From positions 45,639 to 109,638 of the forward strand of contig DJWS01000008.1 of NCBI GenBank assembly GCA_002441585.1: 64,000 nucleotides of DNA. Direction: 5' to 3'. The DNA is from Candidatus Saccharibacteria bacterium UBA6224. GTDB taxonomy: Bacteria; Patescibacteriota; Saccharimonadia; Saccharimonadales; UBA4665. Positions 56,259 through 64,000 of the stretch are shown here, piece after piece. Below the pieces are notes generated by a model, which did not search any database, had not been told where the DNA came from, and saw nothing but the letters and a program-made list of their open reading frames with translations. Positions within the stretch are counted from its first letter, which is position 1; each line of letters opens with the position of its first letter. The translations under genes and the position numbers were made by a program.

Positions 56259-57767
56259 GTGACAGAACAGGTGAAGCGTAAACTGGTCGAACTCCCGAAA
56301 CAGCCCGGCGTGTATTTTCACAAGAATGCCAGCGGCGAGATTATTTACGTTGGCAAGGCGGCGGTGCTAAGGAACCGGGTGCGCCAATATTTTCAGCAAA
56401 GTCGATCGCGCGATCCGAAGACCGAAGCGTTGGTACAGGAAATCGCGGACATCGACTGGATGGTCGTCGATAGCGAGTTGGAGGCGCTATTTCTTGAAGC
56501 CGAGATGATCCGTCGTTACATGCCGCAGTACAACATCCTGCTGCGCGACGACAAATCGATGAGCTACATCCGCGTCGATTACGACAGCGACTACCCTACG
56601 GTCAGTACCACTCGTCGGCCGCTCGATGACGGTGCCCGCTATTTTGGGCCGTATCTCAGTACACTCAGTGTCCGCAAGGCTCTGAAAATTTTGCGCAAGA
56701 TATTCCCATTCGCTACACGGCGGGTCGCTGGCCAAAAGCGAGCCACGCTGCATTATCACCTGGGGCTTGACCCGGGGCTCGAGGAAGGCAAGACCAGCCT
56801 GCAGGATTATCGTGCCAATTTGCGTAAGCTGATGGCCGTCATCGAGGGAAAGCGCACCAGCATCATCAAGGAGCTGGAACGCGACATGAAGCGGGCGTCT
56901 AAGAGTCACGACTTCGAAGCTGCCGCCAAGTTGCGCAACCAAGTATTCGCCCTGCAGAATTTGGGCCAACAGGTTGTCTTTAGTGACAAAGAGTTCTTGG
57001 ATATCAGCAAGGACCATGCCCTGTCGGAACTAGTTGAGCTGCTTGGGTTGGATGGCTTCCCGAGGCGCATCGAAGGCTACGATATCTCGCACATGCAGGG
57101 CAGCGATGTCGTCGCTAGTATGGTGGTCTTTACTAACGGCGTCAGCGACAAGGGCCAATATCGTAAGTTCAAGACCAAGCGCAATATCAATGATGATTTC
57201 GCCAACATGCACGAGACAATCATGCGCCGTCTGAGCGAGCGAAACGTCAAGGCCTGGGGCAAGCCGAACCTAGTGCTTATCGATGGCGGCAAGGGCCAGC
57301 TGGATGCGGCGATTCGGGCGCGCGACAAACTGGGTCACGAGAATATACCCTTCGTAGGGCTCGCCAAGCGGGAGGAGCAGATCGTCATCCATAAACTTGG
57401 CAGCAATATATCGTTGAACGAGGCGGCCCTTCACACCTTGGGCGGATTCATGACCGTCAGCGACGACTTCATCTTGCTGAATGTGCCACACAGCAGCAAC
57501 GTGGTAAAGTTGCTTCAACGAATCCGCGATGAGAGCCACAGGTTTGCAGTCAGTTATCATTCGGTGCTGAAGGTCAAGCGTCAGACGACCTCACTGCTCG
57601 ACGACATCCCGGGAGTCGGACAGACTACGCGGACGAAGCTGCTGAAGTTCTTCGGCTCAGTGGCGGCAATACGCTCCGCGACGCCAGCCGAACTGGCTCA
57701 AGTCATCGGCACGGCCCGGGCCAAGGTAGTTTATTCTTACTTAGTCGAATCGTATAAATCCAAATAG
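56259..57767 (+). CDS. uvrC: Excinuclease ABC subunit UvrC, shortened
   Basis: 502 aa (usual about 600). Makes both incisions in nucleotide excision repair. N-terminal GIY-YIG nuclease (QPGVYFHKNASGEIIYVGKA), UVR motif that contacts UvrB (KSHDFEAAAKLRNQVFALQNL), RNase H-like nuclease (IEGYDISHMQGSDVVASMVVF, VLIDGGKGQLDAAI), C-terminal helix-hairpin-helix pair (LLDDIPGVGQTTRTKLLKFFGSVAAI). GTG start at 56259, 6 nt after TATACT (56247-56252). Confidence 0.95.
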   Translation: MTEQVKRKLVELPKQPGVYFHKNASGEIIYVGKAAVLRNRVRQYFQQSRSRDPKTEALVQEIADIDWMVVDSELEALFLEAEMIRRYMPQYNILLRDDKSMSYIRVDYDSDYPTVSTTRRPLDDGARYFGPYLSTLSVRKALKILRKIFPFATRRVAGQKRATLHYHLGLDPGLEEGKTSLQDYRANLRKLMAVIEGKRTSIIKELERDMKRASKSHDFEAAAKLRNQVFALQNLGQQVVFSDKEFLDISKDHALSELVELLGLDGFPRRIEGYDISHMQGSDVVASMVVFTNGVSDKGQYRKFKTKRNINDDFANMHETIMRRLSERNVKAWGKPNLVLIDGGKGQLDAAIRARDKLGHENIPFVGLAKREEQIVIHKLGSNISLNEAALHTLGGFMTVSDDFILLNVPHSSNVVKLLQRIRDESHRFAVSYHSVLKVKRQTTSLLDDIPGVGQTTRTKLLKFFGSVAAIRSATPAELAQVIGTARAKVVYSYLVESYKSK

Positions 57768-57798
57768 CGGTCTTGATTTGGTATACTCTAGAGCATCT

Positions 57799-59040
57799 AT
57801 GCCAGATATTGATGATATGTTCACGGTTGACTTTTTTGTCGGTAACCGACGACGTTTGCGTAAATCTATCCCAAGCGATCTGCCAATCGTCGTGACCGCC
57901 AACGGTCTGCTCCAGCGTGGAGCTGACAGTACATATCAATTCTCGCAAGACGCCAACTTCTGGTACCTCACCGGTATTGAAGAGCCCGATGTCGTGTTAG
58001 TAATGGATGGTGAGCGTGAATTTCTAATCGTTCCGTCGCGCGAGGCGACCCGCGAGGCTTTTGACGGCGCGGTTAACCTTGCCACGTTGACCCGGCGCTC
58101 GGGTGTCAGTGACATCCTGGATGAAATAAATGGCTGGAATCGCCTCGACGGCTTACTGACCAATAATCCGGCGCTGGCTACCATGGCTAATGCACCGACA
58201 TATATTCCAGAGCTTGGCATGTATGCCAACCCTGCTCGCGCCCGTCTGCTCGAACGATTACATAAACATGTCGAACAAGTTACCGTGACCGACATCCGCA
58301 AAGAGTTGGCGCGGCTCAGGATGATCAAGCAGACAGATGAACTGGCGGCCATCCAATCGGCAATTGATATTACATGCGAGACACTAAATACGGTCACGGC
58401 TCCGGCGCGACTCAAGCGTTACGGCCACGAATACCAGTTGGAAGCGGCCATTACGTTCGGCTTCCGGTCGGCTGGCGCCAGCGGGCATTCTTTCGAGCCC
58501 ATTGTCGCCGGTGGCAAACGAGCCTGCACGCTTCACAATGTGGCCAACACAGCCGCACTGACACCGAACGAGTTAATCGTCTGTGATGTCGGGGCCGAAG
58601 TGGCCCACTACGCCGCCGATATCACGCGTACGGTATGCAAGGGTAAACCAACCCAGCGTCAACGTGATGTCTACGATGCGGTGCTCGAATCGCAAGCCTA
58701 TGCGCTAAGCTTGCTCCGTCCGGGCATCAAATTGCACACCTACGAGCGTAGCGTCGCCAAATTCGTCGGCCGCCAACTCAAGCAACTAGGACTTATCACG
58801 GCCCTTGACCACGACAGCATTCGCAAATATTTCCCGCACGCGACGTCGCATTTTTTGGGGCTTAACGTCCACGATGTCGGCGATTATGAACAACCGCTTC
58901 ATGCTGGGACGGTACTGACATGCGAGCCAGGAATATATATCCCTGAAGAAGCAATCGGCGTGCGCCTGGAGGACGACGTCCTTATCACGTCTGGCGGCAA
59001 TGAGGTGCTGTCGGCTGCTTGCCCAAAAACACTCAACTGA
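57799..59040 (+). CDS. pepP: Xaa-Pro aminopeptidase (M24B family)
   Basis: 413 aa. Removes N-terminal residues before proline, useful for peptide salvage. Creatinase-type N-terminal domain, then a pita-bread domain with five metal ligands visible: VCDVGAEVAHYAADITRTV (two Asp), PHATSHFLGLNVHDVGDY (His), LTCEPGIYIPEEA (Glu) and VRLEDDVLITSGG (Glu). No signal peptide. I chose ATG 57799, 11 nt after TATACT (57782-57787); the frame from 57778 would begin before the promoter box. Confidence 0.93.
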   Translation: MPDIDDMFTVDFFVGNRRRLRKSIPSDLPIVVTANGLLQRGADSTYQFSQDANFWYLTGIEEPDVVLVMDGEREFLIVPSREATREAFDGAVNLATLTRRSGVSDILDEINGWNRLDGLLTNNPALATMANAPTYIPELGMYANPARARLLERLHKHVEQVTVTDIRKELARLRMIKQTDELAAIQSAIDITCETLNTVTAPARLKRYGHEYQLEAAITFGFRSAGASGHSFEPIVAGGKRACTLHNVANTAALTPNELIVCDVGAEVAHYAADITRTVCKGKPTQRQRDVYDAVLESQAYALSLLRPGIKLHTYERSVAKFVGRQLKQLGLITALDHDSIRKYFPHATSHFLGLNVHDVGDYEQPLHAGTVLTCEPGIYIPEEAIGVRLEDDVLITSGGNEVLSAACPKTLN

Positions 59041-59055
59041 TAAAATGGATATAGC

Positions 59056-59418
59056 ATGAAACACCCACTGAGTCGCCTATTGCTGCGATGGTTTGTATGT
59101 AGCTTAGGCCTTTGGATCGCCGCCGGATTTCTCGATGCCAGCATCACTTACGACAACTTCGGCGCTATTATAATCGCCGGTCTGCTACTGGCGCTCATAA
59201 ATATCGTTCTCAAGCCGTTACTTGTCATACTGTCGCTGCCCGCCATATTGCTGACACTTGGCCTGTTTATGATAATCGTGAATGGCGCCACGGTGTATCT
59301 GGCAAGCAAGGTCTATTCGCCGCTCCATATCACTAGCTTTTGGGCTGCGGTATTTGCGGGTATGGTAATTGGCCTGGTAAACTATTTGGTATCAGCCATC
59401 TTGGAGGAGAAAGAGTGA
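59056..59418 (+). CDS. Phage-holin-4-superfamily membrane protein (YvlD-like)
   Basis: 120 aa with three to four hydrophobic segments. The family pattern is clear: AALLLALINIVLKPLLVILSLPAILLTLGLFMIIVNGATVYLAS is read here as LLLALINIVLKPLLVILSLP and LGLFMIIVNGATVYLAS. Despite the name, these are widespread chromosomal membrane proteins of unknown role, not phage lysis genes. TAAAAT (59041-59046) lies 9 nt before ATG. The end overlaps secG by 4 bp (GTGA), so the two are co-expressed. Confidence 0.85.
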   Translation: MKHPLSRLLLRWFVCSLGLWIAAGFLDASITYDNFGAIIIAGLLLALINIVLKPLLVILSLPAILLTLGLFMIIVNGATVYLASKVYSPLHITSFWAAVFAGMVIGLVNYLVSAILEEKE

Positions 59419-59627
59419 GTATCTATAACTACATTACGATTGCATCAATGGTCCTGTTGACGTTCCTGATCTTGATTCAGACCCGTGGGGCCGACCTAGG
59501 GGCTGGTCTCGGTAGCTCGGGTGAGATTAACACGACCCGTCGCGGTACGGATAAGACGATATTCCAGATCACTATCATTACGGCAATCGTCTTCGCGGTT
59601 TCATTGCTGCTTGGCGTGATCGTCTAG
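59415..59627 (+). CDS. secG: Protein translocase subunit SecG
   Basis: 70 aa. Small accessory subunit of SecYEG. Two membrane helices flank the typical loop: ITIASMVLLTFLILIQTRGADLGAGLGSSGE, then RRGTDKTIFQITIITAIVFAVSLLLGVIV. GTG 59415 is the start; GGAGGAG stands just before it. It overlaps the holin-4-like gene by 4 bp and precedes the peptide-binding protein by 24 bp. Confidence 0.9.
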   Translation: MSIYNYITIASMVLLTFLILIQTRGADLGAGLGSSGEINTTRRGTDKTIFQITIITAIVFAVSLLLGVIV

Positions 59628-59651
59628 GCCCCTAAGGAATCTATCAGGCGC

Positions 59652-61436
59652 ATGGCAAGGCGAATCAGCTTAGGACTCAAACGGGCAATGAAGCGCCAAC
59701 AGCGCCAAGCTAAGGTGGTCGAACGCCAGACCGAGCGTGTGTTGGAACGTTATTTTTTTGGTCGGCTCGAGCGATTGGTGCGCGTTCGCCGCTTTATTGC
59801 TTCATGGCTGGTGTTGATGTTGCTGCTGATAAGTAGTGTCGTCGTGCAGAACAGCGCGCTCGGCGGCTACTACCAGTCCCAGCAACCGGTACCGGGCGGT
59901 ATCTTCCGTGAAGGCATAGTCGGCACCTTCGGCAATGCCAACCCCATATATGCGACGAGTGAGGTCGATGCTTCGGTATCGCGTCTGATTTTCTCGGGGT
60001 TATTCAAATATGATGACCGGAACCGCCTTGTTGGCGATTTGGCGGAGAGCTGGACGACCGACCAGACCCAGCAGGTGTATACCGTCAAGCTACGTCCGAA
60101 CTTACACTGGCAGGATGGCACACCTTTGACCGCCCAGGACGTGGCCTTTACCTACACCGTCATCCAGAACCCAGATGCCGAGTCACCCTTCCGCTCGAGC
60201 TGGTCTGGCATCACGGTCAAGGCCGTGGACGATCGCACGGTGCAGTTCTTCTTGCCCAATCCGCTCAGTTCTTTCATCGGCAGTCTGACTAACGGTATCG
60301 TGCCCAGACATTTGCTCAGTGATATTCCCATGACGGGCCTGCGTTCGGCCTCATTCAATACACAGGCGCCAGTTGGTGCTGGCCCATTCCAGTGGCACGA
60401 CATTCGCATCAGTGGTGGCTCACCGCTGGATATTCAAGAAAAAATCGCACTGTTACCATTCGACGGTTATTGGGCGGGCGCTCCAAAACTCAAGACCTTC
60501 ACGCTGCATGTTTTTGCCCAGGAAAGTGACATGTTGGATGCTTATCGAGACAATCAATTGAACGCCATGGCCGGCTTGGAATCTCTGCCGGCATACATCG
60601 AAGAGCAGTCCAATACCAATATCCACAACTTGACTTTCACGGCAGCAAACATGGTGTTTTTTAGAACGAATTCAGCGGTACTGTCCGACAAGTCGGTCCG
60701 TCGTGCGCTGGTGTTGGCGTCCAAACCGGAAGACATCATTAATCAGTTAAGCTATCCGGCCCCTCGTGTCGACGAGCCGTTCTTGGGCAACCAGTTTGCT
60801 TATGATGCACGTTATGCCCAGAAAACAGGCGACACCAAACAAGCGGCCAAACTTTTGGATGAAGCCGGCTGGAAGAGCGGTCCGAACGGCATCAGAGCCA
60901 AAGGCAGCCGGCCACTGGCGTTCACTATCACGGCTGCCAAGACTGGCGAAAATACCATGATCGTACGGCAGTTGCAGAAACAGTGGGCTGCCATAGGCGT
61001 TGACCTCAAACTGGATCTGGCAGACGAGGAATCTTTCCACTCAACACTATTAAGTCATGAGTACGACGCCATTGTGTACGGCATAACCATCGGCGCCGAT
61101 CCGGACGTTTTTGTCTACTGGGATAGCTCCCAGAATGATATTCGCTCCAATAACCTACTCAATCTTTCGGAGTACGATTCCGACATCGCAGATACGGCGC
61201 TCGAAGGCGGCCGGACGCGAACGGGCGAGCAATTGCGCAAGGTCAAATACCTGCCTTTCCTGCAGGCATGGCGGGATGATGCGCCGGCGCTTGGTCTGTA
61301 CCAACCCCGATATATGTACGTGACGCGTGGCATCGTGTACGGCCTGGAGAATCATCAGCTCAACAGTGTGGTTGATCGTTACAGCAATGTCGAGAACTGG
61401 ATGATTCGAACCGCCAAGACCACGAATAACAAATAA
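59652..61436 (+). CDS. Membrane-anchored oligopeptide-binding protein (SBP_bac_5)
   Basis: 594 aa. A solute-binding protein of the OppA/DppA family (LIFSGLFKYDDRNRLVGDLAESWTTD, VKLRPNLHWQDGTPLTAQDVAFTY, GAGPFQWHDI, RRALVLASKPEDIINQL). In place of a lipobox it has a basic cytoplasmic N-terminus of about 47 residues and one membrane helix (FIASWLVLMLLLISSVVV). No permease or ATPase gene is next to it, so the transporter is elsewhere or absent. It probably captures peptides at the surface. It is the last gene of the secG unit. Confidence 0.9.
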   Translation: MARRISLGLKRAMKRQQRQAKVVERQTERVLERYFFGRLERLVRVRRFIASWLVLMLLLISSVVVQNSALGGYYQSQQPVPGGIFREGIVGTFGNANPIYATSEVDASVSRLIFSGLFKYDDRNRLVGDLAESWTTDQTQQVYTVKLRPNLHWQDGTPLTAQDVAFTYTVIQNPDAESPFRSSWSGITVKAVDDRTVQFFLPNPLSSFIGSLTNGIVPRHLLSDIPMTGLRSASFNTQAPVGAGPFQWHDIRISGGSPLDIQEKIALLPFDGYWAGAPKLKTFTLHVFAQESDMLDAYRDNQLNAMAGLESLPAYIEEQSNTNIHNLTFTAANMVFFRTNSAVLSDKSVRRALVLASKPEDIINQLSYPAPRVDEPFLGNQFAYDARYAQKTGDTKQAAKLLDEAGWKSGPNGIRAKGSRPLAFTITAAKTGENTMIVRQLQKQWAAIGVDLKLDLADEESFHSTLLSHEYDAIVYGITIGADPDVFVYWDSSQNDIRSNNLLNLSEYDSDIADTALEGGRTRTGEQLRKVKYLPFLQAWRDDAPALGLYQPRYMYVTRGIVYGLENHQLNSVVDRYSNVENWMIRTAKTTNNK

Positions 61437-61437
61437 C

Positions 61438-61467
61438 TTGCACTAGCCGGGTGTTTTGACGTACAAT
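61438..61467 (+). promoter_or_regulatory. Promoter of tRNA-Leu(CAG)
   Basis: TTGCAC (61438-61443), an 18-bp spacer and TACAAT (61462-61467). Transcription would begin near 61474, about 47 nt before the tRNA. Confidence 0.6.
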
Positions 61468-61520
61468 GACCCCTGTTCTGGTATGAGATTAAGCCCCTGT
61501 GGTCGGTCACATATCGATCA

Positions 61521-61607
61521 GCGCGAGTGGCGGAATTGGTAGACGCGCTAGTTTCAGGTACTAGTGGTAGCAATATCGTGGAGGTTCAAGTCCTCTCTCG
61601 CGCACCA
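61521..61607 (+). tRNA. tRNA-Leu (anticodon CAG)
   Basis: 87-nt class II tRNA. Acceptor GCGCGAG/CTCGCGC, anticodon stem CTAGT/ACTAG around TTCAGGT (CAG), a long variable arm, T-arm GAGG-TTCAAGT-CCTC and encoded ACCA. Confidence 0.95.
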
Positions 61608-61646
61608 AAGAAAAAAGGTCAGGCCGAAGGTCGGGCCTTTTTTCTT
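61608..61646 (+). terminator. Rho-independent terminator after tRNA-Leu(CAG)
   Basis: AAGAAAAAAGG..GCC and GG..CCTTTTTTCTT pair around a GAAG-type loop, with GGCC arms strengthened by flanking A/T pairing and a T6 run. It follows the CCA end directly. Confidence 0.9.
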
Positions 61647-61774
61647 TGGCCCATCGGTAGATGCTTGAACCTACACGGTAGATTGCGAAGCAAAATGCGA
61701 GTGGATGGTCGCGGAGCGAGCACGCGCATTTCGCTTCGAGCACGGCGCGGCGGAGAAGGGCGAAGCCCGCTAGT

Positions 61775-61786
61775 TCCTCTCTCGCG
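61775..61786 (+). repeat. 12-bp copy of the tRNA-Leu 3' end
   Basis: TCCTCTCTCGCG at 61775-61786 repeats the tRNA 3' segment at 61591-61602 exactly. The about 175 bp between terminator and copy hold no gene. It could be a remnant of integration at the tRNA or of tRNA duplication. Confidence 0.4.
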
Positions 61787-61821
61787 AGAAGAATCAGATA
61801 CCTTAGGTATTTTTCAATAGC

Positions 61822-62121
61822 CTATGACCACAACCGAAACGGCGGCTCGACAAGATAACTCAGCAAAAAATAGCCGACGACAACGCCGAGGATATCAAAG
61901 AAAATATCCGAGAAAAAATTTCGCCACGTTTCGTAGCCAAATTCGATGTCGAACTTGGCCAGTAACGGTGATAGGACGAATATCTCCAGCGGCTCCCAGG
62001 CGGCCATCACCCCTAGGGAAACCCAGGGGTTAATCAGCCAGCCCATGCCTACTCCCGTTACTAGATGCACGATACTCCATATGTCAAAAATCGCCCCGTT
62101 GCGAGGATGGGTTCGGTTCAT
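61822..62121 (-). CDS. Small three-helix membrane protein, conserved hypothetical
   Basis: 99 aa with about three hydrophobic segments (IWSIVHLVTGVGMGWLI, VSLGVMAAWEPLEIFVLSPLL, FFSDIFFDILGVVVGYFLLSYLV). Conserved-looking polar residues sit inside them (His in VHLVTG, Glu in AAWEPLEIF, two Asp in SDIFFD), which suggests a catalytic or transport role. AAGGTGA stands about 5 nt before ATG 62121 on the minus strand. Function unknown. Confidence 0.75.
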   Translation of the reverse strand: MNRTHPRNGAIFDIWSIVHLVTGVGMGWLINPWVSLGVMAAWEPLEIFVLSPLLAKFDIEFGYETWRNFFSDIFFDILGVVVGYFLLSYLVEPPFRLWS

Positions 62122-62228
62122 TGATTCACCTTACCGTATATGGGGTAGAAATGCCAATGCTAAAACTACGGGCGGTATGTTATGATTAGGCATAAGCATG
62201 TTCAGGTTGAAACACAGGAGCTGAAGTC

Positions 62229-63863
62229 GTGAGCAAGATTGGCCACTATTTGCAGGAGCACGTAACAGGCGAGGTGATTTCGTCGGCGGATGCAAGGCGA
62301 TTCTTCTCGACTGATGCCAGCATTCTGTCGGTCGTACCGGCGCTGGTTGTTTACCCGCACGATGAGAATGATGTTCGTAAGGTGGCGCGCTTTAGTTGGC
62401 AACTGGCCGAGCGTAATCGTATTATTCCGATCACGGCCCGCGGTAGCGGCACCGATTTGGGTGGCGCGGCATTGGGCCAAGGTATCATTACGGTCTTCCC
62501 GGCACACATGAACCGTATCGTGGAGTTCGACAGCAAATCCGGCAACGTTACGGTCGAGCCGGGCCTTAACTACGGCAAGTTGCAGCAAACCCTCATGACC
62601 CACGGCAGGTTCCTGCCGCCGTTTCCGTCGTCGTTCGAATACTCGACCATCGGTGGGGCGATTGCCAACAATGCCAGCGGTGAAAAATCAGTCAAGTACG
62701 GCGATACCCGTGGATTCGTCAAGAGTTTACGCGTGGTATTGGCGAATGGTGAGGTAATCGAGACCGGTCGGCTGAACAAACGCGAGTTGAACAAAAAACT
62801 CGGGCTTGCCACGTTCGAGGGTGAAATCTATCGCTCGCTCGATGGTCTACTCGAAGAAAAGCAAAAAGTCATTAGCGCCTTTGGCTTGCCGGTGGGCAAA
62901 AACACGGCTGGCTATTTTCTGCATGACGTCAAGCGATCTGATGGCAGCATCGATTTGACGCCACTGCTCGTAGGTAGTCAGGGCACACTTGGAATCATCA
63001 CCGAGGCAACGCTCGAAACAGAAGAGCACAATCCTGAAACTACACTATTCGCCGTGTCGTTCGATTCCATCCAAGCTGTTCAACAGGCAATTACCGAATT
63101 GCGTGCCATGCCGGAAGTGCCAAGCGCTATCGAAATGGTCGACGGCAAACTGCTCGAACTGGTCAATCACATCTATCCAAGCAAGATTAAGTCACTCGTG
63201 CCCAAGCCATTTCCGACAGCAATCCTACTGGTCGAATTTAATAGTGGCGAGCGCCATCAAAAGAAGGCAACTAAACGAGCCAAGAAAATTCTCGACAAAC
63301 TCGCTACCGGTTACCAGGTCGAGAATGGTCTGGAAGAGCAGAGCCGGTTGTGGAAGATTCGCGAACTATCGGCGATGTCGGCGATGCACGCTGATGGTCA
63401 CGCCAAGGCGTTGCCAATCATCGATGATGGCGTGGTCCCGCTCAAGCGCCTCACGGAGTACGTCGAAAAGTTATACGAATTGTGCCGGCACTTCAAGGTC
63501 CAGCCAGCCCTGTGGGGTCGCGCGGGTGACGGCAATCTCCGGTTGCAGCCACATCTAGATCTCAACCAGGTTGGCGACAGGCAGCGTGCTTTTCGGATGA
63601 TGGACGAATATTATCGGCTGGTCATAAGCCTGGGCGGCACTACTAGCGGCGAATACAACGACGGTCGTCTGCGGGCGCCATATCTCAAGCCGCTTTATGG
63701 TGATGAGATGTATGAAATCCTTCGAAAAGTGAAACAGATATTCGACCCCTATAATACGCTTAATCCGGGCGTAAAAATCGACGTATCTCTCCAGGATGTC
63801 CGGCAGCTAGTGCGGGGTGAGTACGATCATGCCGGGCGCTACGACCATTTACCGCGCAGCTAG
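62229..63863 (+). CDS. FAD-linked oxidase (GlcD/D-lactate dehydrogenase-like)
   Basis: 544 aa flavoprotein of the VAO family. The FAD domain has PITARGSGTDLGGAALGQGIIT, FPPFPSSFEYSTIGGAIANNASGEKSVKYGDTRGF-type binding loops and GSQGTLGIITEATL. The C-terminal cap follows, with RAGDGNLRLQPHLDL and YGDEMYEILRKVKQIFDPYNTLNPGVK. It likely oxidises D-lactate or glycolate; the electron acceptor is unknown, and no iron-sulfur GlcF partner is adjacent. GTG start at 62229 with AGGAG upstream. Confidence 0.88.
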   Translation: MSKIGHYLQEHVTGEVISSADARRFFSTDASILSVVPALVVYPHDENDVRKVARFSWQLAERNRIIPITARGSGTDLGGAALGQGIITVFPAHMNRIVEFDSKSGNVTVEPGLNYGKLQQTLMTHGRFLPPFPSSFEYSTIGGAIANNASGEKSVKYGDTRGFVKSLRVVLANGEVIETGRLNKRELNKKLGLATFEGEIYRSLDGLLEEKQKVISAFGLPVGKNTAGYFLHDVKRSDGSIDLTPLLVGSQGTLGIITEATLETEEHNPETTLFAVSFDSIQAVQQAITELRAMPEVPSAIEMVDGKLLELVNHIYPSKIKSLVPKPFPTAILLVEFNSGERHQKKATKRAKKILDKLATGYQVENGLEEQSRLWKIRELSAMSAMHADGHAKALPIIDDGVVPLKRLTEYVEKLYELCRHFKVQPALWGRAGDGNLRLQPHLDLNQVGDRQRAFRMMDEYYRLVISLGGTTSGEYNDGRLRAPYLKPLYGDEMYEILRKVKQIFDPYNTLNPGVKIDVSLQDVRQLVRGEYDHAGRYDHLPRS

Positions 63864-63874
63864 TCGATTACCTC

Positions 63875-63903
63875 TTGAGTTTTTAGGTAAAAACAGATAC
63901 CAT
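63875..63903 (+). promoter_or_regulatory. Promoter of tRNA-Leu(GAG)
   Basis: TTGAGT (63875-63880), a 17-bp spacer and TACCAT (63898-63903) lie 17 nt before the tRNA. Confidence 0.5.
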
Positions 63904-63920
63904 TATGGAGCGTTTTTCGC

Positions 63921-64000
63921 GCGGATGTGCTGGAATTGGTAGACAGGCTACGTTGAGGTCGTAGTGCTCGCAAGGGCGTGGAGGTTCAAGTCCTCTCATC
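63921..64000 (+). tRNA. tRNA-Leu (anticodon GAG), 3' end cut by window
   Basis: Acceptor GCGGATG begins at 63921. Anticodon stem CTACG/CGTAG encloses TTGAGGT (GAG). A long variable arm and the T-arm GAGG-TTCAAGT-CCTC are present. The window ends inside the acceptor 3' strand (CATC..). Confidence 0.93.

Noticed and set aside
59056..59418. Phage holin and prophage remnant
   Set aside because: The family name is misleading; this is a widespread chromosomal membrane protein, and no other phage gene is nearby.
61527..61820. 97-aa reading frame across tRNA-Leu(CAG)
   Set aside because: It runs through the tRNA and its terminator; no ribosome site.
1..64000. Recoded UGA (Gly), as in SR1/Gracilibacteria
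   Set aside because: TGA ends many genes at correct positions (for example 7944, 8675, 59040, 59418) and no conserved Gly is encoded by TGA.
1..64000. CRISPR arrays, insertion sequences, rRNA
   Set aside because: I saw no regularly spaced repeats, no transposase and no rRNA-like segment in any gap.

Overview
The window looks like chromosome from a Candidate Phyla Radiation bacterium, most likely Candidatus Saccharibacteria (TM7). This is inferred from gene content, not from a marker-gene tree. Supporting points: TGA is used as an ordinary stop (against the recoded SR1/Gracilibacteria lineages). There are no biosynthetic pathways beyond guaB and guaA. An FtsA-like gene is paired with a membrane-anchored baseplate-J-like gene. 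Several synthetases and enzymes are shortened (AlaRS without its C-Ala domain, IMPDH without CBS domains, UvrC about 500 aa). Some cell-wall genes look actinobacterial (an RpfB-like protein next to rsmA; metG next to tatD). Genes are dense and switch strand often. I saw no insertion sequence, CRISPR array, prophage or rRNA.

Layout. 1-10.7 kb: RpfB-like wall protein (cut by the window edge), rsmA, tmRNA with its own promoter and terminator, a zinc-ribbon protein, an ArsR-type regulator, a two-component system, a small regulator operon, a secreted GH25-like protein, an ABC-2 exporter, an RRM protein and a divergent trehalase-like enzyme. 10.7-15.2 kb: tRNA-Val, a Met-rich leader peptide, metG, tatD, two unknown genes and a cysteine desulfurase. 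15.2-21.6 kb: a seven-gene operon in the order of an F-type ATP synthase (c-like, b, delta, alpha, gamma, beta, epsilon) but with no subunit a. Its c-like protein carries an exported domain and has no ion-binding carboxylate. 21.6-28.6 kb: exported surface proteins, including three that share a WxL-like C-terminus and a DUF916-like partner. 28.7-41.4 kb: mnmA, alaS, FtsA-like, baseplate-J-like, ruvX, mltG, a LysM-CHAP hydrolase behind a structured leader, obgE and an ExoI-type nuclease. 41.3-52 kb: small membrane proteins, two unknown neighbours, uvrA, a DedA protein, bL25, an ABC exporter and a large tail-anchored protein. 52-64 kb: trhO, guaA/guaB, a Nudix protein, uvrC, an aminopeptidase P, secG, a membrane-anchored peptide-binding protein, two tRNA-Leu genes (the second cut by the window end) and a GlcD-like flavoprotein.

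How it fits together. Many genes serve the cell surface: wall hydrolysis (RpfB-like, MltG, LysM-CHAP, GH25-like), surface adhesins or layers (WxL-like group, LamG, PKD), export (SecG, two ABC systems) and peptide capture. This suits an epibiont living on another bacterium. The ATPase-like operon sits directly beside the surface-protein genes. Its beta subunit keeps the main catalytic residues and its alpha subunit keeps the arginine finger. The membrane part, however, looks unable to move ions by the usual mechanism, which makes it the best candidate for an undescribed system: an ATP-driven rotary or mechanical machine linked to an external domain.

Regulation. At least 23 apparent first genes of transcription units have a -10-like hexamer only 6-12 bases before the start codon and no Shine-Dalgarno sequence, which suggests leaderless transcripts. 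Genes inside operons and a minority of first genes have clear Shine-Dalgarno sites. I used this pattern to choose several start codons.
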